DNA of 64,000 nucleotides from Ctena decussata. Taxonomy: Eukaryota > Mollusca > Bivalvia > Lucinida > Lucinidae. How positions within the stretch are numbered: the first letter of the stretch is position 1; each line of letters begins with the position of its first letter. Shown in pieces: positions 30,219 to 38,282 of this stretch. The DNA lies in the NCBI GenBank assembly GCA_963989385.1, contig OZ022511.1, positions 30,870,503 through 30,934,502 of the forward strand. Reading direction: 5' to 3'. The translations under genes were made by a program, and so were the position numbers. The notes beneath the pieces are model-generated. The model was not told where the DNA came from, made no database searches, and saw only the letters and a program-made list of their open reading frames with translations.

Positions 30219-33188
30219 TCGTCAACTGCCCTGTTTCGGTGACTGCCCTGAATCGGTGACCTTTAATTACCGCGTGCTGTTTGCGTAAAGAAGTTTTCTA
30301 TGACGTCATCACTCTTTGTGGTCTCAAGTGTAAACAAAGCCCTGTCACTTCTGTCAACAAAACAAGAAAATGAGGTTCAAGGACGTAAGTACTTGTTTTA
30401 TTTATAAACCACATATATTTTAACTGATTTTCTTAATACCTTTTCATGCACCCCATGAAGTGCCCCAAAAAAGCCTCAGTTGGTCCTAAAGAACTTATTT
30501 TTCCAGCGGCTGCCATTGTTGTCTTCTGCTACACAAAGTCACATGATCCACTTCGGTCACGTTCCATTTTTCATCTACAGTGACTGCTCAAAAGTGTATG
30601 CCTATGCTTAATTTAGACACTGCTCTAAATGCTGAAATAATTAAAGTCAGGTGTTAATCAAATGTTGTTGAAGAATGTTTTTCAGGGGTTTGCAGCAAGA
30701 ACTGGGATTAAGTTTTATACTTAAATGAAATAAAATAACTGTCTTTAATTATTAGAATTCTTAAACTGCATATTTGATATGAAACAGGGCACACAACTTT
30801 AATTATCTGTTTCAGGATGTATACATGGCTGTAAAGGGCATAAATAGGTACATGCATGTGTTGATTTTTAACATTTCTATATGCCATATTATCATGTGCT
30901 TACTATTAAAATGAATTTTCTTTTTCCTTTCAGAATTTACCAAGTCAGTCATATTTTGACAAAACATGTGATGAATTTTGCAGGTGTGATAGCTCAGCCA
31001 TTAAAAGCTTACAACAAAATGAAAATATGAATTGTATACCTACATTATGATTTTTTTCTCCTTTTTTTCCAGGCAAATCCAAAAAAAGTTGGGGTCAGTA
31101 AGGTGTTGTACAGAATTTATTCACCATCAGCAATGACCAATGCTTATCGTGCTGTTGTGGAAGATCATACACCAGTGAGAAGAGCTGCTCTGTCATATGG
31201 GGTACCTCAAACAACACTTCGGCAGCGAGTTTTAGGTAGAGTGAATCCTGAGACAACTTCATCGGGCCCATCTCCAGAGTTAAACCAGGAGGAAGAAGCT
31301 ATTTTTGTGGAGCATTTAAAGTCTATGGCTACACTGGGATATGAGTACACCTCCAGTGAGGTAGTCAACATGGCTTCTAATTATGTTACGTACCTTGGGA
31401 AACGGGATGCGGCACACCCTTTCAGTGTAAAATGGTTCAGATGCTTTATGAAAAGATGGCCAGAACTTAGTGTCACAAAGCCAAGGTCACTGTCAAATTA
31501 TAGAGCAAAGGCCACATCAGGATCAAATGTCACAGATTATTTTCAAAGACTTGACAATGTGCTAACAAAGTTGGATCTTAAGGATAAACCCCAATGTATT
31601 TATAATGTGGACGAAAAGGGTATTCAAACGGAACATTCGCCTCCATATCTTGTCAGTGCAATTAACTCAGCTCCTGCTATTACCTCCTCTAGGACAGCTA
31701 CTACAACCATACTTGGCTGCGGAAATGCCTTGGGTAACATGATGCCTCCTTTTTACATATTTAAGGGCAAGAGGTTCAACAATGATCTTCTTCAGGGCTC
31801 TTCAACAGGGTCACAAGGTATTGTCACAGATAGTGGATGGTCCAATGCTGCAGCTTTCCAGGAATTCTTAACTACATATTTCCTAAAGTATGTACAGCGA
31901 GGCATCGATCAACAGACTGTTCTATTAATATTTGATGGACACAAATCTCACATAAATATTCCTGTTTTAGAATGGGCAGAGACACATAATGTTGAACTGT
32001 TTGTCTTACCAGCACACACAAGTCATCTGCTTCAGCCATTAGATGTTGCCTGTTTCGGTCCTTTACAACGAATATACAATAGTGAGTGTCATAAATTCAT
32101 TCGCAGCAACCCATATTCTAACATCACCCGTTACAATGTTGCTGAACTATCTTCAAAAGCATATTAACATGCGTTATCTGTTCAAAACCTGAAGTCTGGA
32201 TTTAAACGCACTGGAATTTACCCATTTGATCCTTCTGCCGTTGACCAAGAGAAAGTAATGCCTGCTACAGCATATGAAAAGCCAAGTGAAACTAACACAA
32301 ATGTGACAAGTGAAGATTCTACTAATGCAGCTTTCTTCTTTCAAGAGCAAAAGGAACTCATTTCACAGACACAAAATCAGGAGAAAAAGGAAAATAATGC
32401 ACTTAGTAAAGTCACAAGTGGACCATGTATTACTGAATTAAACATAAAGCAAAAAATCATAGATCATCAAGAGAAAAGACAAAGTTCACCCAAAAGAAAA
32501 TCAAAAGAAAGTTCCATAATATGCCCAAAAAAGACAACCAAATCTGTAAAACATACAACTCCAAAGCCTGGTCCATCTGGATTACAGGTTATTCCAGTAT
32601 CTGATAGTGACTCTGATAATGATAGTGACATTCCAGATGAAGAAAAATGCTGTGTATGTAAGAGATACCAACCAGAACAGCTAAGGAATTGTGTTTCGTT
32701 GATAATTACGAAATGGGCACAGTGTGATGTGCCACTTTGCAAACATTGGACACATCTGATATACTGTTGCAAGCAAAGGGTAATCAGAAGGCATGACAGG
32801 TTTGTTTGTCCCTGTCATGCAGAAGAATAAGTTAACCTAAACACATTGAAACTCCTATGTAAATATGTTATTTGACAGTTAACAGTTTTCAGTTTGATTG
32901 GTATTTTGTTAAACAAGAATTTCGACATACAATTTTGCACAGTAACTGTATACCTGGATGAAAGTCAAAGGTCACCGATTCTGGTCCAGTTCGTTTCCTG
33001 TGTTGAAAATATGTAGGTCAACACAATGGCTGCTCCCATCGCGAAGCTGGTGTATTTTCTTAGCAGATTTTTTGGAATGGGAGGAAAATAAATCAAACTA
33101 AAGGTAAGATGCATGTTTATTTCATTTCCATGACATTATATTACACCATGAAAAGTCCTAAAGGTCACCGAAACTGGTCAGTCAACGA
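30219..33188 (+). mobile_element. pogo/Tigger-like DNA transposon, 2970 bp
   Basis: The 25-bp TIRs begin TCGTCAACTGCCCTGTTTCG (left) and, reverse-complemented, TCGTTGACTGACCAGTTTCG (right), with four differences. TA flanks both ends (30217-30218, 33189-33190), as Tc1/mariner/pogo elements require. The related uninterrupted sequence at about 37710-37730 reads CCTGTTAGAATAAG, a single-TA empty site. Subterminal copies of AATCGGTGACCTTT occur near both ends and could be transposase-binding sites. Confidence 0.92.
30370..32830 (+). CDS. pogo-like transposase with PHD-like C-terminus (one premature stop)
   Basis: Predicted exon 1 is 30370-30384 (ATG, five codons, then donor GTAAGT). Exon 2 starts after TTTTTTTCCAG at 31072 and stays in frame to 32830. 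It has a pipsqueak-type helix-turn-helix near the start (SAMTNAYRAVVEDH, GVPQTTLRQRV), a CENP-B-like second DNA-binding segment, then the DDE_1 catalytic core with YNVDEKGIQ, LLIFDGHKSH and SHLLQPLDVACFGPLQ (Asp triad intact). An in-frame TAA at 32165-32167 breaks it, with homology continuing beyond (SGFKRTGIYPFDP). The C-terminus has a Cys/His cluster (CCVCKRY...WTHLIYCC...CPCH) like a divergent PHD finger. Full length would be about 590 aa. Confidence 0.85.
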
Positions 33189-33262
33189 TAGAAAAAGAAA
33201 ATGTTCTTTGTGTTTCATACAGATTTTGATTGAGGTCAGTCTGACATAAAATAGGTAATATG

Positions 33263-33263
<1 letters not shown>

Positions 33264-33292
<29 letters not shown>
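33264..33292. repeat. (TG)n microsatellite
   Basis: GTGTGTGTGTGTGTGTGTGT inside the outer Harbinger-like element. The matching inner copy at 37798 has only a short GTGTGTGTG, so the tract expanded here. A G run follows at 33341-33357. Confidence 0.9.
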
Positions 33293-33293
<1 letters not shown>

Positions 33294-33452
33294 GGGTTGG
33301 AGGGTTTGGGAGGGGTCATACAATTTTTTGTCACCTATCTGGGGGGGGGGGGGGGGTCGGAAAAATAATTCTGCTGAGACTGGGGGGTCGGAAATTTTTG
33401 GTGAACCACTTGAAAATGTACCTTCCCCCCCCCCCTACCTGATAATAAATGA

Positions 33453-33705
33453 TAAAGTATTCCTAACCCCGCTAAAATATACAGATCCCTTGTATTAGAA
33501 GGAAGGCAAGAGGGACAGGGAACTTACACCGCTTGCTGTCAAAAGCTTGTCCGGCTGAAAGAAACCGCCAATCTGGGAGGAAGCACGGACCTGCGTATGT
33601 GCGGCGGAAGTACACTGATTACGCCCCTTGCCTACTTCTAGTACCACTAATCCCCGGTACTTACATCTGGACCCGGGAGTCTGGCCAAGACGATGCTTCA
33701 CTGCA
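33453..33705 (-). repeat. 3' LTR of the Gypsy element
   Basis: 253 bp, matched by 46981-47233 with six substitutions and no gaps. In element orientation it begins TGCAGTGAAGC and ends GGAATACTTTA (TG...TA rather than TG...CA). A minus-strand ORF across it and its counterpart in the other LTR encode the same peptide only because the LTRs are copies. Confidence 0.95.
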
Positions 33706-33713
33706 CTCCTCCC
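33706..33713 (-). promoter_or_regulatory. polypurine tract
   Basis: Read on the minus strand, GGGAGGAG lies immediately upstream of the 3' LTR. This is where plus-strand DNA synthesis would be primed. Confidence 0.75.
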
Positions 33714-34039
33714 AACTTTATGATGATAGGGTTTCACCAGGGCTGGGAAGCTGAAAAGAGATGTGCTAGCCACAGGCCAACACAAGATACATTACCTCTT
33801 TGGTGTAGCTTACATCAACCAGGGCGCTGTTGTGAACTACAAGTCCACAGGAATCCTCTCGACAAACCATAGGCTCGTTGGTAGCTTCTGACAAGACAAC
33901 ATGTCCACACTTCCATAGAGCTCTCAACACACCATAGGTTCGTCGATGACCTCTGAGCAGACAACATGTCTGCCCCGACTGTTGATATCTGGATCGCTTG
34001 TTGACATGAAAGTGACATGACCGCAACATGGAACGCCTG

Positions 34040-34531
34040 AGCGAGCTATAAGCCCAGCTCATCTTGATGTTGACATGACCACACTCTTGAGCGAGCTATA
34101 AGCCCAGCTCATCTGGAAGTTGACATGAGCGAGCTATAAGCCCAGCTCATCTGGAACTTGATATGAGCGAGCTATAAGCCCAGCTCACCTGGAACTTGAC
34201 ATGAGCGAGCTATAAGCCCAGCTCATCTGGAAGTTGACTTGTTATGATGTGAAACATGAGCGAGCTATAAGCCCAGCTCACTTTGGTGTTGTCTTGACCA
34301 CACTATGAAGCACATTCATGAGCGAGCTATTAGCCCAACTCAACTGGACGCTGTCGCTGTCTTGACCTTGGTGGAAAACATTTGAGCGAGCTATAAGCCC
34401 AGCTCAAATGGGCGCTGTCGCTGTCTTGACCTTGGTGGAAAACATTTGAGCGAGCTATAAGCCAAGCTCAAAGGGGCACTGACATAAGCACAGGATGGAA
34501 CACATGAGCGAGCTACAAGCCCAGCTCATCT
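34040..34531 (-). repeat. array of ten hairpin repeats in the 3' region of the Gypsy element
   Basis: The motif GAGCGAGCTATAAGCCCAGC(TCA) occurs ten times, starting near 34044, 34092, 34126, 34165, 34204, 34258, 34320, 34384, 34448 and 34506, at 34-64-bp spacing. Each copy can pair TGAGC with GCTCA, or GAGCT with AGCTC, around CTATAAGCCC. The intervening spacers are related too (CATCTGGAAGTTGACATG; GGACGCTGTCGCTGTCTTGA). The array lies directly after the TatD ORF stop. 33714-34040 holds nothing else recognised. Confidence 0.92.
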
Positions 34532-34539
34532 GGACTGGC

Positions 34540-37500
34540 TTACTGCTGTCCTCGGTAGAGATGTTGACCATTAGCCAGTGATATTTCTAACACTCGCTCT
34601 GGCGTCATCTGGCGATGGGTGGCAACGGCTGCCGCTGCGGCCCACAACTGGCTTGGTGATGAAACTCTGGATTCTTGAATCGGAAAATATGGTGAATCCG
34701 ACTCCAGGAGCAAGGGAGACTCCTCCAGACTGCACAATGCTGTAATCTGTAGCTCGTCGAATCTGTCCACAAGATTTGTGAAACCAAAGAATGTCCTTGG
34801 GAACACCTCTAACCATCTCTCCACCACATACTTGTTTCCTGTGAAGCAATGAAGATGCATGGGTTGGTTGAATCTAACGTATTTCCTCATACAATGGAGG
34901 AGTAACAGATAGGCTTCTGTCCCACAGTCTCCATGCATACCACGGCAGTGAATCACAAGTACATGTCGATCCTCTAGGAACGGTAGTACTTTCTCCAACA
35001 GTTCCACTTGGGATGCCCAGTGCTTCATAGGCTCTGAGTGGTCCAGCCCGATCTCGCCAAATGCCACTATACGTGGATTCCTTATTAGTCTCCGGAATCG
35101 ATGCACCTCGTCTTCAATTCTTGCCAGGCTATTCTTGGCATGTTTCGGATGAAATCCTAGTCCTACAGATGTATGTTGTGGTATCTCCTGTAAATACCTT
35201 TCTGAAGGGTAGGTCCTAGGGTCACAGTAGATGGCAACGGCGCTTACAAGGTTGATTTTCTTGTCTTCATCTACTGGAGCACTGTTAATAATCTCATCCA
35301 AACTTCCGTGAGGTGGGAGCTGCATATCCCGAAGAGTCCTGTCTAGATGGAAATGTGAATCCATGGCATCTGGGTAAACCTTTACTGGAACAGCTGGCTG
35401 ACTTTCTAACATCATTTCTCCAGGAGCCGTGAAAGTTTTCAGCCAATACTGTCTTTCCTCCTCCCCTAAACTAGCAGCTATCAGAAGAAGAGCCTTCCAG
35501 TGAAGCAACACTCCTGTCGAATTACACGGCTCAATCACGAACTTGTCAGGTACTGGCTCATGAAGGAATTTACAAAACTCCCTCATGGCAGTCTCTTGTC
35601 TTTGCGTAACTTCTGTGTTATCGGTGTGGCTAAGCATCTTCTGAACAACTATAAAAGCTACTAGTTCATCCAACTCCACTGGCCTTCCCAGTAACCATCT
35701 CCCCGCTTGTTTCAATGCATTTCGACGACCATGTAAAACCTGCTCATCGGTAGGGTTGAGTCGTTCGTCGAAAATGGAAGGGATATGGACAAAATAGGCA
35801 TGGGCTTTTAGATATTTGGCATTGCTGGTACATCCAGGAACCCAACACTTCTGAACTAAACGTCGTTCTCTCTTTTTAACTTCCATTTCCCGACGTTCTT
35901 CAGCCTTCTGGCTAACCTGACTGACTATGTCTTCTGTCCTTATCTTTTTCAGCACTGAAGTAGAGATTATTAACTCTTCCTTTTGACTAGTGGCTGATCT
36001 CTTCAGAATATTGATAGGACTTCCTTCCACTATCTGAACGTGTCTATCACTACGATCGGAGCTACAAGCCCCTCTCTGGCTCATGACTGACAGTTCCTTC
36101 TGCTTTGAGGTTCGTTCGCCTTCTTTGCTGCAAACTACCTGGAGTTCCTTGGCAAAGTGCACCGATTTTGGCACTGTTGCTTTTGATGGTCCAGCTTGTG
36201 TGTCCTCTTTAGGTTTCTTTGTGCTTTCTTTTAAATCCTTCCTCACCTGACTACAAGTCTCGGTTCGGACAGGTCTGTTGGAAAGCAGAGTAACCTCTCT
36301 CTGTGGTGATAACTCCTTCCTCACCTGACTACAAGTCTCGGTTCGGACAGGTCTGGTGGATGGCAGAGTAACCTCTCTCTGTGATGATGAATCCTTCCTC
36401 GCCTGACTAGAAGTCTCGGCTCGGACAGGTCTTGTAGATAACAGAGTAACTGGCAGAGGAACCTCTCTCTGTGATGATGAATCCTTCCTCGCCTGACTAT
36501 AAGTCTCGGCTCGGACAGGTCTTGTAGATAACAGAGTAACCTCTCTTTGTGGGGATCTCTTTCCCTGACTATAAGTCCGGGAGCGAGCATCCGTCTGTCG
36601 TGACTTTTGAGGTTCTTGTCTTTGGGATCTCTTTCCCTGACTATAAGACTGGGAGCGAGCATCCATCTGCTGTGTTTTTTGAGGTTCTTGTCTTTGAGAT
36701 CTCTTTCCCTGACTACAAGTCTGGGAGCGAGCATCCGTCTGTCGTGGTTCTTTAAGTTCTACCCTTGAGACTGACTTCTTCTCAGGAGGTAACTGAATCA
36801 GCGTCTTTTTCAAAAGTCTTGGTGATCTTCTTGGACTTTCACTGGAAGTTTCCTCCTTTTGACCTCTCACAGGAGAAATAGAAAGAAGTTCCTCCTCATC
36901 CATTTGGAGGGAACCAACCTCCATACTTTCTTCCTCTGTCAGCTCAAGCAACTTCGCCTCACCTTCAGGGTAGAATCTAATATCTTTACGTCCTTTAGTA
37001 GGATCGTAGTCCTGCTCCTTTCTCTTGGGAAGATCTGACAATTTACAAACGTTAGCGCAGATCCATTCCCGACTTATCACCTGGTAAGGGACGAGTCATT
37101 TATTGTCAGCTGGGGGGGCCGGGTACATTTAGGGGGGTCGGAATTTTTTTTGGTGATGTACTGGTGGGGGGGGGGGTCGGAAATAAAAAAGCCTTGGAGC
37201 AGGGGGGGGTCATATATTTTATTAGGCATATTGGGGGGTTCAGAATTCTTCCATCAGTCTTCATTTTTGAAAATGTCTCGGCTTCTGGGGGGCTGCGCCC
37301 CCCAGACCCCCCATTACTCCTAAAGTTTCAGACTATTTTCGTTCAAACTCGCAACTTAAAACTTAAATGACTAAGGAAATGACACCAAAAAACTAAGGCA
37401 GCTTCATGTCCAAAACACAAAGCTTTTCATTGATTTGCTAGAACAGTATGTAAGACTCTATAAAGTCATGTCAGGTAGATGATTTTCTTCCCAATTAAAT

Positions 37501-38242
37501 TTAATGCCTGCATTTGTGATATCAGCTCTCCACATGCCTTTTCATCAGCTTCTGGGGGCACAGCCACCAGACCACCACCACCCAGAGGCCCAATTGATAT
37601 TATTTACAGTTATAATCATTAAGCATTCGATAAACATTCGATGGCCATTAGCAGAAGAAAAAGGGCAAGAAATGCAGACAAAGTTTAAACAGACCATGAT
37701 TACATGTAATTAACCTGTTAGAATAAGAAAATGTTCTTTGTGTTTCATACAGCTAGGTTTTGATTGAGGTCAGTCTTACATAAAATAGGTAATATGGTAT
37801 GTGTGTGTGAAGGGTAGCTGGCACTGGGGATAGGGGGGGTCATAAAAATTTTTGTCACCTATCTGGGGGGGTCGGAAAAATAATTCTGGTGAGACTTGGG
37901 GGGTCGGAAAAATTTTGGTGAGCCATATGAAAATGTACCCGGCCCCCCCACCTGATAATAAATGACTCGTCCCTAAAGTTCCATTGCTTTAGCAGCATTC
38001 TTGAGCCAAGCTTGGAAAGAGCTGACGTTTCTTCTTCCTGGCTCATTTAACTTTGACTTTACCAATGCTGTCATCCTGAGCAGACTTTCCTCAAGAACTT
38101 TTCACTGCTCTTTTCCACCAATACACCTAGGACACAATGCCAACTGTTTCACAAATTCTTCCGGTGGTCTGTATACTTGGCCGCGATCCAGATATTCCTC
38201 GACCGTTGACAAAAAGTCTTTTGGTTGAGAACTTGAAGCCAT
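34540..38242 (-). pseudogene. Gypsy ORF3: C2H2-like finger plus TatD-family nuclease, interrupted by a MITE
   Basis: The uninterrupted part, 34540-37080, is an 846-residue frame. Residues about 110-285 contain basic repeats (three of ~24 aa with SQGKRSQRQEPQ, four of ~26 aa with STRPVRAETYSQARKDSSSQ). C412, C417, H427 and H432 form a C2H2-like finger. Residues 573-846 are a TatD-family metal-dependent nuclease with all expected ligands: H576/H578 (DSHFHL), E676 (AFGEIGLD), H711 (IHCRG), H744 (LHCFTG), D795 (LESDSPYF). Domain order recalls animal TATDN2, with a long basic N-terminus and C-terminal TatD. The frame continues upstream of the MITE (37088-37973) to an ATG at 38242, 41 nt after the pol stop, with one in-frame TGA near 38105. 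It occupies the env position. As annotated, the 37080 start is a GTG created by the MITE break. Confidence 0.85.
37088..37973. mobile_element. complete Harbinger-like non-autonomous element, 886 bp
   Basis: The ends are ~44-bp inverted repeats starting GGGACGAGTCATTTATT with G-rich continuation, and two mismatches between arms. TAA flanks both sides (37085-37087 and 37974-37976), the 3-bp TWA duplication typical of PIF/Harbinger. The interior is the same as in the outer copy at 29895-33452 and the fragment at 22820-23105. No transposase. It disrupts Gypsy ORF3. Confidence 0.88.
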
Positions 38243-38282
38243 CTTGTTGGTTACCTGAAAATAGTGAAAAACAGGTATCAGG

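Larger units (their letters stand above)
29895..33452. mobile_element. outer Harbinger-like element, left part, split by a pogo insertion
   Basis: 29895-30218 aligns to 37320-37722 (TTTAATGCCTGCATTTGTGA, TAAGCATTCGATAAA, GTTTAAACAGACCATGATTA), and 33189-33452 aligns to 37723-37965 (GAAAATGTTCTTTGTGTTTC, CACCTATCTGGGGGG, CCTGATAATAAATGA). The pogo-like transposon sits exactly between these blocks. The last bases of this element continue after the Gypsy retrotransposon at 47234-47245 (CTCGTCCC, then TAA). Its own left terminus was not found, so the 5' part is lost or displaced. Confidence 0.75.

Noticed and set aside
33495..33785. 96-residue ORF in the 3' LTR, with a related 68-residue ORF in the 5' LTR
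   Set aside because: Shared only because the LTRs are copies; no known domain, and the frame runs out of the LTR into non-coding sequence.
34040..34531. Regularly spaced repeats that look like a CRISPR array
   Set aside because: Spacers are related to each other, spacing varies from 34 to 64 bp, the array lies between retrotransposon LTRs in a eukaryotic genome, and there are no cas genes.
36321..36734. 137-residue ORF overlapping ORF3
   Set aside because: Alternate-frame shadow of the 24- and 26-aa repeats in ORF3.
34540..37080. TatD ORF as bacterial contamination or a host TATDN gene
   Set aside because: It lies between matching LTRs in pol orientation, contains eukaryotic-style basic repeats and a C2H2-like finger, and its frame continues to just after the pol stop.
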